Shown here in pieces: positions 1 through 7,410 of a DNA stretch of 64,000 bases. Origin of the DNA: Micromonospora coriariae (GTDB lineage Bacteria > Actinomycetota > Actinomycetes > Mycobacteriales > Micromonosporaceae); assembly GCF_900091455.1 (NCBI RefSeq), contig NZ_LT607412.1, positions 5,704,001-5,768,000 of the forward strand, read 5' to 3'. Each line of letters opens with the position of its first letter. Position 1 is the stretch's first letter. Below the pieces are notes generated by a model. That model saw nothing but the letters and a program-made list of their open reading frames with translations. It was not told the origin of the DNA and ran no database searches. The translations under genes and the position numbers were made by a program.

Positions 1-237
1 CCGATGTACGAGCGCCTCACGCTCGCCGCCGACGGCGGCTTCGCCTGGCCGAAGGGGCAGCAGCGGGTGCCGTCCGGCGTGTACGGCGGCGGGTCCGCGC
101 TGATGCGGCGCCTCGCCGAGCGGCACAACACCATCGTCCACTGGCCGGAGGGCAACCCGGGTAGCCACTTCGTGGCGATGGATGAGCCGCTGGCGCACGC
201 GGCGGACATGCGCGCCTTCTTCGGGAGCCTGCGATGA
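1..237 (+). CDS. Epoxide hydrolase-like alpha/beta hydrolase, C-terminal end (partial)
   Basis: This is the last ~79 codons of a gene that begins left of the window. The end of the chain resembles the C-terminus of the large actinobacterial epoxide hydrolases of the alpha/beta-hydrolase fold. The piece HWPEGNPGSHFVAMDEP carries the GSHF histidine that is the usual third member of the Asp-Asp/Glu-His triad. The stop codon overlaps the next start (ATGA at 234), so the two genes are probably co-transcribed. The nucleophile lies outside the window, so the assignment rests only on the tail. Confidence 0.7.
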   Translation, partial: PMYERLTLAADGGFAWPKGQQRVPSGVYGGGSALMRRLAERHNTIVHWPEGNPGSHFVAMDEPLAHAADMRAFFGSLR

Positions 238-1391
238 CCAGCCTGAGCTGGGATCAGGTGTGTGCCCGGCGCCTGGACCGGCACCGCCTCTCCGCGCCGA
301 CGTCGGCCGCCGGGTTGGCGCCGGAGGCCGACACCGTCGCCGCTGTGGTGTCCACGATGTGCGGCGCACACGCCCAGGTCGCCTCCGCCGCCGAACTGTC
401 GGTCGGGCTGCGGGTCCCGGGCGCCACCCGTGCGCTGGTGCGTCAGGCGCTGTGGATGGACCGGGCCCTGGTCAAGAGCCGCGGGCCGCGCGGCACAGTG
501 CACCTGCTCGCCGCCGCCGACCTGCCGATGTGGACCGGCGCACTCTCCGCGCTGCCGGTCGCGTCGCATGAGCAGAGCCTGCTGACCCCCGGGCAGACCG
601 AGCAGGTCCTCGCGGCCCTCGCCGACGCGCTGGCCGAGGCCGAGCTGACCACCGACGAGCTGACCGAGCAGGTGGTCGCCCGCACCGGCCCCTGGGCCGG
701 CGAGCGGGTCATGGACGCCTTCCAGGACAAGTGGCCGCGCTGGATCTCCGCGATGACGGCCGCCACCCGGGGCGGGGTGATCTGCTTCGGCCCGAACCGG
801 GGCCGCTCCACCACCCACACCAGCCCAACCCGCTGGCTGCCCGGGTTCGCGCCGATGGACGGCACGCCCGCGCTGGCCGAACTCGTCCGGCGCTACCTGT
901 ACGCGTACGGGCCGGCCACCCCCGCGCAGTTCGCCCGGTGGCTGTCGGCACCCGCGACCTGGGCGGCGACGCTGTTCGAGTCGCTGGACCTGGCACCCGT
1001 CACGGTGGAGGGCACACGGGCGTGGGTGGCGGCCGGCGACACCGACTTCCCGGACGACCGGCCGTCGGGGGTACGCCTGCTGCCCTACTTCGACGCGTAC
1101 ACGGTCGGCTGCCACCCGCGCGACCTGCTCTTCCCCGGAGCCGCCGCCGACCGGGCACTCGCCCGTGGGCAGGCCGGCAACTACCCGGTGCTGCTGGTCG
1201 ACGGAACGGTCGCCGGGGTGTGGCACCAGCGTCGCTCCGGTCGCAGGATCCACGTGACGGTCGAGCCGTTGCGGACGCTCGGCGCCAGTCGGCTGCGGGC
1301 GCTGGAGGAGCAGGTCGAGCGGGTCGGTCAGGTCCTGGAGGGAACAGCGTCGCTGACCATCGGCCCGGTACAGGTCGGTCCGCACGCCTGA
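234..1391 (+). CDS. Winged-helix DNA-binding domain protein (YcaQ/AlkX-like family)
   Basis: A 385-residue protein of the winged helix DNA-binding domain family, which is common in actinomycetes and usually of unknown function. Relatives of this broad family include DNA glycosylases that act on crosslinks or alkylated bases. Visible hallmarks are the N-terminal VCARRLDRHRLSAP stretch, the WMDRALVKSRGPRGTVHLL segment, and a C-terminal half ending in PVLLVDGTVAGVWHQRRSGRR (the typical DGxVxGxW strand). The start overlaps the stop of the upstream hydrolase by 4 nt (ATGA), which fixes the start and implies translational coupling. A DNA-repair role is inference only. Confidence 0.7.
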   Translation: MTSLSWDQVCARRLDRHRLSAPTSAAGLAPEADTVAAVVSTMCGAHAQVASAAELSVGLRVPGATRALVRQALWMDRALVKSRGPRGTVHLLAAADLPMWTGALSALPVASHEQSLLTPGQTEQVLAALADALAEAELTTDELTEQVVARTGPWAGERVMDAFQDKWPRWISAMTAATRGGVICFGPNRGRSTTHTSPTRWLPGFAPMDGTPALAELVRRYLYAYGPATPAQFARWLSAPATWAATLFESLDLAPVTVEGTRAWVAAGDTDFPDDRPSGVRLLPYFDAYTVGCHPRDLLFPGAAADRALARGQAGNYPVLLVDGTVAGVWHQRRSGRRIHVTVEPLRTLGASRLRALEEQVERVGQVLEGTASLTIGPVQVGPHA

Positions 1392-1410
1392 GCCGGGGCA
1401 GGATGGGGGC

Positions 1411-2154
1411 GTGGACATCGAGCCGGTCGACGCCGCGCCCCGGCGCGGGTTCCCCTGGGCGATGTTGCGGCAGCGCTGGCAGGATCTGACCTTCCTGCAC
1501 TGGCCCGTCGCACCGGAGCTCGTCGCACCGCTGCTGCCGGCCGGGACCCGCCCGGACACCCTGGACGGGGTCAGTCACGTCGGGCTGATCGGCTTCCGGA
1601 TGGTCGGGCTGGGCCTCGGCCGCGGGCCGGGAGTGCCCTACTTCGGCACCTTCTGGGAGACCAACGTCCGGCTCTACTCGGTCGACGACACCGGCCGGCG
1701 GGCCGTGGTGTTCCGGTCGCTCGACGCGTCCCGGCTGCTGCCGGTGCTCGTCGCCCGTGCGACGCTGCGGCTGCCGTACCTCTGGTCGTCGATGCGGTTG
1801 GACCGCGACGGTGACCGGCTCACCTACCGGTGCCGGCGTCGTTGGCCCGGCCCGGCCGGCGCGACGAGCCGCATGGTGGTCCGGGTGGGGGAGCGGATCG
1901 CCGACCCGACCCCGCTGGAGCATTTCGTCACAGCCCGCTGGGGGCTGCACACCCGGGCGTACCGGCGCACGCTGCACCTGCCGAACTGGCACCCGCGCTG
2001 GCCGCTGCACCGAGCCGAGCTGCTGCACCTGGACGACGAACTGGTCGCCGCCGCGGGGCTGCCGGCACCGACCGGGCCGCCGGTCAGCGTGCTGTATTCC
2101 CCCGGCGTTCCGGTCCAGTTCGGCCGGCCGGTCACCGTGGGCCGGCCCGGCTGA
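1411..2154 (+). CDS. DUF2071 family protein (YqjF-like)
   Basis: A 247-residue protein with the usual opening of the DUF2071/YqjF family: MLRQRWQDLTFLHWPVAP near the N-terminus, then the LIGFRMVGLGLGRGPGVPYF and FWETNVRLYSVDDTGRR segments. Members are widespread soluble proteins without a firmly established biochemical role; an acetoacetate-decarboxylase-like fold is often predicted. The start is GTG, 19 nt after the preceding stop, and no better in-frame ATG exists nearby. The gene probably belongs to the same transcription unit as the two genes before it and converges on the aldo/keto reductase at 2204. Confidence 0.75.
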   Translation: MDIEPVDAAPRRGFPWAMLRQRWQDLTFLHWPVAPELVAPLLPAGTRPDTLDGVSHVGLIGFRMVGLGLGRGPGVPYFGTFWETNVRLYSVDDTGRRAVVFRSLDASRLLPVLVARATLRLPYLWSSMRLDRDGDRLTYRCRRRWPGPAGATSRMVVRVGERIADPTPLEHFVTARWGLHTRAYRRTLHLPNWHPRWPLHRAELLHLDDELVAAAGLPAPTGPPVSVLYSPGVPVQFGRPVTVGRPG

Positions 2155-2203
2155 CCGGCGACCGCCGATCTGCCGCGCCCGTCGGGCCACGCGGTGCCGC
2201 GCG

Positions 2204-3181
2204 TCAGTAGCGACCACCTTCCGGCGCGGGCAGCGTGTCGAGGTCGGCCAGGTCCTCGGCGCTGAGCCGCACGTCGCCCGCCGCGCAGTTGTCCACCAGG
2301 TACCTGGGGGTCTTGGTGCCGGGGATGGGGATGACGTACCGGCCCTGGGCGACCACCCACGCGAGCGCGACCTGCGCGGGGCTGACGCCGGCCCGGTCGG
2401 CGATCTCGCGGACCCGGCCGACGATGGCGAGGTTGGCCCGCAGTGCCTCCTGCTGGAAGCGCGGCAGGCCACGCCGGAAGTCGTCGGCGGGCAGATCCTC
2501 GAACGAGGTGAACCGGCCGGCGAGGAAGCCCCGGCCCAGCGGGGAGAACGGCAGGAAGGCGATGCCCTGCTCGGCGCAGTACGGCAGCACCTCAATCATC
2601 GGGTCGCGGGTCCACAGCGACAGCTCGGACTGCACCGACGCCACCGGGTGCACCGCCTGGGCCCGCGCGATCTGGGCCACCGTCACCTCGGACAGGCCGA
2701 TCTGCCGCGCCTTGCCCGCCGCGACGGCCTCCGCCATCGCGCCCCAGGACTCCTCGATGGGCACCTCGGGGTCGACCCGGTGCAGCTGGTAGAGGTCGAC
2801 GTGGTCGGTGCCGAGTCGGCGCAGGCTGTCGTCGATCGCCGAGCGGATGTGCTCGGGGCGCCCGTTGTTGCGCATGGTCGGCGAGTTGCCGGGGCCGCCG
2901 GTCGTGGAGGTGACCACCAGCCCGACCTTGGTCGCCAGGACGGCCCGCTCCCGGTGGCCGCCGGCCAGGGCCCGGCCGACCAGTTCCTCATTGGTGTACG
3001 GCCCGTACACGTCCGACGTGTCGATCACTGTGGCGCCCAGGTCGAGCGCCTGATGGATGACGGAGATCGACGTGTCGTCGTCGCGGGGGCCGGTGATGTC
3101 GTATCCGTGGCTCATGCCCATGCACCCGAGCCCGATGACGCCGACCTCGGGACCTGCACTGCCCAGCGTGGTGGTTCGCAT
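2204..3181 (-). CDS. Aldo/keto reductase
   Basis: A 325-residue NADPH-dependent oxidoreductase of the AKR superfamily, predicted to be a cytoplasmic (beta/alpha)8 barrel reducing carbonyls. The catalytic tetrad is visible: Asp54 and Tyr59 in DTSDVYGPYTNEELVG, Lys85 in ATKVGL, and His134 in YQLHRVDP. The N-terminal LGSAGPEVGVIGLGCMGMS is typical of the AKR13/YakC-like group. An upstream extension of the frame to 3379 is possible, but it has no family similarity. The ATG at 3181 matches the family start (MRTTTLGSAG). It is convergent with the DUF2071 gene. Substrate unknown. Confidence 0.9.
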   Translation of the reverse strand: MRTTTLGSAGPEVGVIGLGCMGMSHGYDITGPRDDDTSISVIHQALDLGATVIDTSDVYGPYTNEELVGRALAGGHRERAVLATKVGLVVTSTTGGPGNSPTMRNNGRPEHIRSAIDDSLRRLGTDHVDLYQLHRVDPEVPIEESWGAMAEAVAAGKARQIGLSEVTVAQIARAQAVHPVASVQSELSLWTRDPMIEVLPYCAEQGIAFLPFSPLGRGFLAGRFTSFEDLPADDFRRGLPRFQQEALRANLAIVGRVREIADRAGVSPAQVALAWVVAQGRYVIPIPGTKTPRYLVDNCAAGDVRLSAEDLADLDTLPAPEGGRY

Positions 3182-3285
3182 GCGCCCCACGCTACGGCGG
3201 GCTCCAACGCTCCGGCGAGCGTGTGGCGGCACCCAGGTTCCAGATGCGGTCGCTTCACCTCCGGCCCGGGCCCCGGGTTCCGCCC

Positions 3286-3528
3286 GCAGGTCTCCGAGGA
3301 CGGCTTCCCGTTCACCGCGGTGATCAGAATCGAGCCGGCGGCCCAGGTCATCCAGGCCGGTCTGCTCGACAAGGTGCACGTCGACCTCGTCCCGGTCCTG
3401 CTCGGAGACGGCATCCCGCTCTTCGCCGACCTGAAGATCGCGCCGCTCCAGCTGGGAGCGGGCCGATCGGCGTCGTCGAGGGCAACGGGGTCACCCACCT
3501 GGCCTACCGGGTACGCCCAGCAGCCTGA
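3286..3528 (+). pseudogene. Broken RibD C-terminal/DHFR-like reductase remnant
   Basis: The gap between 3182 and 3618 contains the tail of a dihydrofolate-reductase-family (RibD C-terminal) protein split over two frames. One frame reads QVIQAGLLDKVHVDLVPVLL followed by GDGIPLFADLKIAPLQL. After about position 3465 the family ending GPIGVVEGNGVTHLAYRV continues in another frame up to the TGA at 3526. No start codon, N-terminal half or single open frame exists, so this is a truncated and frameshifted relic. An intact relative lies at 6849-7403. The rest of the gap shows nothing recognisable. Confidence 0.65.
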
Positions 3529-3618
3529 GCACCTCGGGGCCGACGCCGGTCGGCGCCGGCCCCGAGGCCCGGGCGCGGTGCCCCCACCGTGTCGGTGCGG
3601 TGTGCTGAGCTGTCCCGT

Positions 3619-4380
3619 ATGGAGACTTCCCGATTTCTCGACTGCCTCGCTGACGACTTCGCCCGGCTGCGGGCTGTCGCGCCGACCAACCTCACCGCAG
3701 CGGTGCCCAGCTGCCCCGGCTGGAGTGTCGCCGACCTGACCCGCCACGTTGGCGAGGTCTATCTCCACAAGACCCTGGCCATCCGCGACGGCGCCGAGCC
3801 CCAGCCGTGGCCGCCGGCGGAGCTGGCGACCGAGGAGCCGCTGGCCCTGCTCGACCGGACGTACGCCGGGCTGCTGGCCGAGTTCGCTGCCCACGACCCC
3901 CACGACCCGGCCGGCTCCTGGTACGCGCCGGGCCAGACCGTGGGCTTCTGGATGCGGCGGATGGCGCAGGAGACCGTCATCCACCGCATTGACGCCGAGT
4001 TGGGCGTCGGTGTCCCGGTCGCGCCCGTCCCCGATGATCTCGCCGTCGACGGTATCGACGAGTTGCTCAAGGTGTTCGTGGAGTATTCGGCGGCCGAGTG
4101 GGCCGACGACTTCAACAAGATCCTGGCCGACGCGCCAAGCCGGACGTGCGCCGTCCGTACCGATGGGGCGGCGTGGACGGTGCGTACCGAGCCGGGGCTG
4201 TTCCGTGTGACCGACGGCGTGGCCGACGCCGCCGACGTGACCGTGACCGGCCCGCCCGCGGCGCTGCTGCGCTGGGCGTGGGGCAGGGACGTGCTCGGCG
4301 AGCCGGGCGGCGTCACCGTCGAGGGCCCGGTCGAGGCCTTGACGCCGATGCGCCGGTGCATCGTGACCGCGACCCAGTGA
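3619..4380 (+). CDS. Maleylpyruvate isomerase/mycothiol-dependent family protein (DinB-like)
   Basis: A 253-residue protein of the actinobacterial maleylpyruvate isomerase N-terminal (TIGR03083) family, built on a DinB-like four-helix bundle. The signature CPGWSVADLTRHVGEVYLHK is at residues 37-56, and a second His/Glu segment, MAQETVIHRIDAELGVG, lies near residue 120; together these supply the metal-binding His/Glu set. Members use mycothiol or are thought to. The C-terminal part resembles the MDMPI_C/SCP2-like domain. I chose the ATG at 3619 (METSRFLD) because the family pattern begins there; an upstream GTG adds ten residues. Substrate not predictable. Confidence 0.8.
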   Translation: METSRFLDCLADDFARLRAVAPTNLTAAVPSCPGWSVADLTRHVGEVYLHKTLAIRDGAEPQPWPPAELATEEPLALLDRTYAGLLAEFAAHDPHDPAGSWYAPGQTVGFWMRRMAQETVIHRIDAELGVGVPVAPVPDDLAVDGIDELLKVFVEYSAAEWADDFNKILADAPSRTCAVRTDGAAWTVRTEPGLFRVTDGVADAADVTVTGPPAALLRWAWGRDVLGEPGGVTVEGPVEALTPMRRCIVTATQ

Positions 4381-4473
4381 GCTGACCGCCGGCGTCGCGC
4401 CGCGACCACCATAGAATCGATGGCGTTCACTGCCATGGGTCGGCGGTGTCGCTGGTGACCAGCGCGGAGGGCG

Positions 4474-5346
4474 GTGCGGGAGATGGGACCGGACGAGCGG
4501 GAACGGCTGTTCGAGCGGGCGCGGGAGGCGTCGACGCGGCAGGACACCTGGGCGGAGGCGGACCGACTCTGGGTGCGGGTGATCGACGCCTACCGGCAAG
4601 CCGTGCGGGGCTCGGGCCGGGTGAGCCGCCGCGACCAGCAGCAGTTGGCCCGGGCGCTGTGGCGGCGTGGGATGCTGCTGTCGGCGCGTGGCAGGGCCGC
4701 CGACGGGATGGCGCCCGGCGGTGAGGCGGTCGCCCTCTTCGAGCGGGTGCACGACGCGGTGGCGGCCGAGGGTGGCGACGTGGCCGCTCCGGCGCGGGAC
4801 GAGGCGCTCGCGGAGCTGATCACCGCGTTGGTGGACCTGGCGGAGGTCGCGTTCGCCGCCGGTCAGCCCGTCACCCGGTTGGAGCTGGTGGAGCGGGCCG
4901 TGGCCGTGGGTCTGCTCACCGTTGCGTCCCCGCCGTCCGCCGGGCCCCGGACCAGGGAGGCGATGGGCACCGCCTACCACAACCAGGCCGTCGCGTTGCT
5001 GCACCGGTCCGTCACGCGACCCGCCTCGGACGACTCCGTCCGGGAGGCGGCGCTGGCCGCGTCCCGGGCCTGCGAGCTGCGTCAGGGGCTGCTCGATCCG
5101 CTGCGCCCGTTGAGTCTGTGGGAGATGGCCAACACGTACGGGGTGTACGCGCAGTGCCTGGCGCTGATCCGGGATTTCGACCGCGCCGCGATGGTGCTGG
5201 GGCTCGGCAATCGGCTGGTGGAGCTGCTGGGGCCGGCCGGCGCGCAGCCCGCCCAGGCCCTGCGCGTGGCGGCCGAGATGGTGGCCCGGGAGAGGTCGGC
5301 GTCCGGCGTGACCGCCTCGCGCCGATGGGGGTGGCGGCGGCGCTGA
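4474..5346 (+). CDS. Helical repeat (TPR-like) hypothetical protein
   Basis: A 290-residue, Ala/Arg/Glu-rich, all-helical protein. Paired helices such as DTWAEADRLWVRVIDAYRQA and AYHNQAVALLHRSV followed by AALAASRACELRQ suggest tetratricopeptide-type repeats, as in the regulatory or scaffolding TPR proteins of actinomycetes. No catalytic motif, signal peptide or membrane segment is visible. The GTG at 4474 and the ATG at 4483 are both plausible starts behind the purine-rich GCGGAGGG. It stands alone and ends just before a strong hairpin at 5391. I do not recognise a specific family. Confidence 0.6.
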   Translation: MREMGPDERERLFERAREASTRQDTWAEADRLWVRVIDAYRQAVRGSGRVSRRDQQQLARALWRRGMLLSARGRAADGMAPGGEAVALFERVHDAVAAEGGDVAAPARDEALAELITALVDLAEVAFAAGQPVTRLELVERAVAVGLLTVASPPSAGPRTREAMGTAYHNQAVALLHRSVTRPASDDSVREAALAASRACELRQGLLDPLRPLSLWEMANTYGVYAQCLALIRDFDRAAMVLGLGNRLVELLGPAGAQPAQALRVAAEMVARERSASGVTASRRWGWRRR

Positions 5347-5390
5347 CCTCCCGCGCCCACGCGCCGCCCCGGATGAACAACGCCAGGTCG

Positions 5391-5432
5391 GCGATGTCGG
5401 GGTATCCCGTCGGTTGGTTACCCCGACATCGC
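5391..5432. terminator. Perfect hairpin between convergent genes; shares an 18-mer with the hairpin at 25321
   Basis: The arms GCGATGTCGGGGTA (5391-5404) and TACCCCGACATCGC (5419-5432) are fully complementary over 14 bp with a 14-nt loop. The hairpin sits between the ends of the converging genes at 5346 and 5447, so it can act as a bidirectional terminator. The 18-mer GGTCGGCGATGTCGGGGT (5386-5403) recurs at 25319-25336 in another intergenic hairpin, which suggests a dispersed repeat. Confidence 0.7.
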
Positions 5433-5446
5433 TGATCCCGTGTCGA

Positions 5447-6100
5447 TCACGCGCCACTTCGCCGGGGCGGGTCGCTCGCGAAGTCGATCCGCATGACCAC
5501 CCGCCGCAGCGTGGGGTGGCTGACCTCCGCGAACCCGGCGTCCTCGAAGATCTGCCGGACCCCGACGTGCGCCTCACCCCAGGTGATCTGCTTGCCCGCC
5601 TCGGCGAGCATCGGGTACGCCTCCAGCGACCGCGCGCCGCGCTCCCGCGCGAAGTCGATCGCGGCGCGGGCGAGGGGATAGGTGAGGCCGCGACCCCGGT
5701 AGCCCTTGCGCACCACCAGGCAGGTCACCGCCCAGACATCGCGGTCGTCCTTGTCCTCGTCGCGGCCCAGCCAGGGGACCCGTTGGTTGCGCAGCTTCGG
5801 GTACGCCGTCCTCGGCTCGACCGCGACCCAGCCCACGGGCCGGTCGTCGAGGTACGCGACCAGCCCACTCGTGGTCGGGGCGTCCGGCTCGTCGCAGCCG
5901 GTCTGCTCCCGGAACCTCGCGATCCGCTCCTCCTGGGTGGAGGCCCGCCACAGCCAGCCGGAGACCTTGAACCACTGGCACTGGCACCGGCCCGCGTCGG
6001 CGGTGCCGAGGATGTCCTGGAGGTCGTCCCACGACGCCTCGTTGGCGGGCACGATCCGGAGGTCCCGGGCGGCGATCGGAGCACCGCTCAGGTCGGTCAT
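5447..6100 (-). CDS. GNAT family N-acetyltransferase
   Basis: A 217-residue protein with a GNAT fold: the acetyl-CoA binding motif A is VTCLVVRKGYRGRGLTYPLA (around residues 128-147), followed by AAIDFARERGARSLEAYP. The N-terminal part, with NEASWDDLQDILGTADAGRC and CQCQWFK, places it in the subgroup often annotated as GNAT with a Cys-rich CQCQ motif. The ATG at 6100 is preceded by a purine-rich GAGAGGGG. It is transcribed alone, convergent with 4474-5346. The acceptor substrate is unknown. Confidence 0.85.
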   Translation of the reverse strand: MTDLSGAPIAARDLRIVPANEASWDDLQDILGTADAGRCQCQWFKVSGWLWRASTQEERIARFREQTGCDEPDAPTTSGLVAYLDDRPVGWVAVEPRTAYPKLRNQRVPWLGRDEDKDDRDVWAVTCLVVRKGYRGRGLTYPLARAAIDFARERGARSLEAYPMLAEAGKQITWGEAHVGVRQIFEDAGFAEVSHPTLRRVVMRIDFASDPPRRSGA

Positions 6101-6200
6101 GTCCCCTCTCCCCGGACGCTCGGCTTGATCATGCTTCCCGATTCTGCCCTGGGAGCGCCGCGACCGCGACCACCCCCGCCGAAGGCGTTATCCTGCGCCG

Positions 6201-6743
6201 GTGGAGGTCACGGCGGAGGGCGAGCGGCTGGCCGCCGACCTGGGCCGCTGGCTGGACGACCTGACCTTCGTCGACCTGGACACCGACGAGGTCACCACAC
6301 GGCTGATCGACTCGGTGGTGCGGTGGGCCGAGGCCCAGGGCTGGCGGGTCTACCGGCGCGCGCCCAGCGTCCTGCCTCTGCCGCCGCCGCTGGAGCAGCG
6401 GCACTCGGTCCTCGACGTGGCGTGCGCCCGCCCCGGCGGCCCGCCGGTCGTCGTGGAGGTCGACCACAGCGACCGGGCGCGAACGGTGCGGAAACTGCGG
6501 GCGGAGGCGGACGCCGGCCGCATGCCGATCTGGGTGCGCTGGGGCGTCGGCCGTTTCACCGCGCCGCCACCGCCGGTGCGGATGGTGACCTTCGAGGTGA
6601 CCCGGCGCGCCGGGCCGGCGGGGCGGGGTCGGCTGCACAGCCGGACCAGCGACCGCCCCGCGCCGGCGCACTCCGTCGGTGGCGGCACGGCGGACGCGCA
6701 GGCGCTGCCGATCCCGTTGACCGACCCTGAGCCTCCGGCCTGA
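6201..6743 (+). CDS. Hypothetical protein with a possible restriction-endonuclease-like core
   Basis: A 180-residue protein with a GTG start. Its central part has the alternating strand pattern RHSVLDVACARPGG then PPVVVEVDHSDRARTVRKL, which loosely resembles the D...ExK/ExD core of PD-(D/E)XK nuclease folds. The last 50 residues are Pro/Ala/Arg-rich and probably disordered. No signal peptide or membrane segment. It is divergent from the GNAT gene at 6100 and stands just upstream of the SARP-type operator of the next gene. Function not recognised; the nuclease-fold suggestion is weak. Confidence 0.5.
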   Translation: MEVTAEGERLAADLGRWLDDLTFVDLDTDEVTTRLIDSVVRWAEAQGWRVYRRAPSVLPLPPPLEQRHSVLDVACARPGGPPVVVEVDHSDRARTVRKLRAEADAGRMPIWVRWGVGRFTAPPPPVRMVTFEVTRRAGPAGRGRLHSRTSDRPAPAHSVGGGTADAQALPIPLTDPEPPA

Positions 6744-6751
6744 GCGACCGG

Positions 6752-6791
6752 TTACGGACGCGGTAAGGGCACCAGAAGGGAATCGTAAGGG
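6752..6791 (+). promoter_or_regulatory. SARP-type operator: 11-bp-spaced heptamers upstream of the DHFR-like gene
   Basis: Heptamers TTACGGA (6752), GTAAGGG (6763), AGAAGGG (6774) and GTAAGGG (6785) recur every 11 bp, separated by 4-bp spacers. This is the arrangement known for SARP/OmpR-type activators binding one face of the helix. The same heptamer series lies between the SARP gene and its divergent neighbour at 10463. A -10 element about 8 bp downstream (near 6800) would be expected for SARP promoters. Confidence 0.7.
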
Positions 6792-6848
6792 CGAGCCGGC
6801 ACAGTTCTGGGTGTCACGGAGAGCACGACCGACAGCCAGGAGATTCCG

Positions 6849-7403
6849 ATGCGCAAGCTCATCAACTCGACCTACATCACCCTCGACGGCGTCATCGACA
6901 ACCCCATGTGGACGTCGCCGTACTTCGACGAGGAGGCCATGAGCCTCGCCGCCGAGCAGACCGAGGCCGCCGACGCGATGCTGATGGGTCGGGCCACCTA
7001 CGACGGCATGTCCGTCGCCTGGCCGCGCATGGACGAGAGCGACCCGAACACCGGCGCGGCGTACTTCAACAACGTCAAGAAGTACGTGGCCTCGACCACC
7101 CTGACCGACCCCACCTGGAACAACACGGAGGTGCTCCAGGGCGACCTGGTCGAGGCGGTCACCAAGTTGAAGGCACAGGAGGGCAGGGACATCATCCAGT
7201 ACGGCTTCGGCTCGGTCACCGCGGAGCTGATCCGGGCGGGGCTGGTGGACGAGGTGCGGTTCTGGATCCATCCCGTGCTCGAGGGCGGCTCCAGCCTGAC
7301 GGCGCCGCTCAATGACTTCAAGGCGTCCTTCGACCTGGTCGACACGCGGGTGCACAAGAGCGGCGTGATCATCGCCTCGTACCGGCCGGAGACGGCCGCC
7401 TGA
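6849..7403 (+). CDS. Dihydrofolate reductase family protein (RibD C-terminal domain)
   Basis: A 184-residue stand-alone RibD-C/DHFR-fold reductase, predicted to use NADPH. It has the family opening MRKLINSTYITLDGVIDNP, the segment ADAMLMGRATYDGM, and the C-terminal IIQYGFGSVTAELIRAGLVD then EVRFWIHPVLEGG. The ATG at 6849 is preceded by the ribosome-binding site CAGGAG. The promoter carries the heptamer repeats at 6752-6791, so it is probably activated by the SARP encoded next door, with which it converges over a shared hairpin at 7416. Such proteins are frequent beside BTAD regulators in actinomycetes; their substrate is usually unknown. Confidence 0.88.
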   Translation: MRKLINSTYITLDGVIDNPMWTSPYFDEEAMSLAAEQTEAADAMLMGRATYDGMSVAWPRMDESDPNTGAAYFNNVKKYVASTTLTDPTWNNTEVLQGDLVEAVTKLKAQEGRDIIQYGFGSVTAELIRAGLVDEVRFWIHPVLEGGSSLTAPLNDFKASFDLVDTRVHKSGVIIASYRPETAA

Positions 7404-7410
7404 CCACCGA

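Noticed and set aside
3112..5577. An 821-codon minus-strand open frame
   Set aside because: Low-complexity composition and it overlaps recognisable genes on the plus strand; typical high-GC shadow frame.
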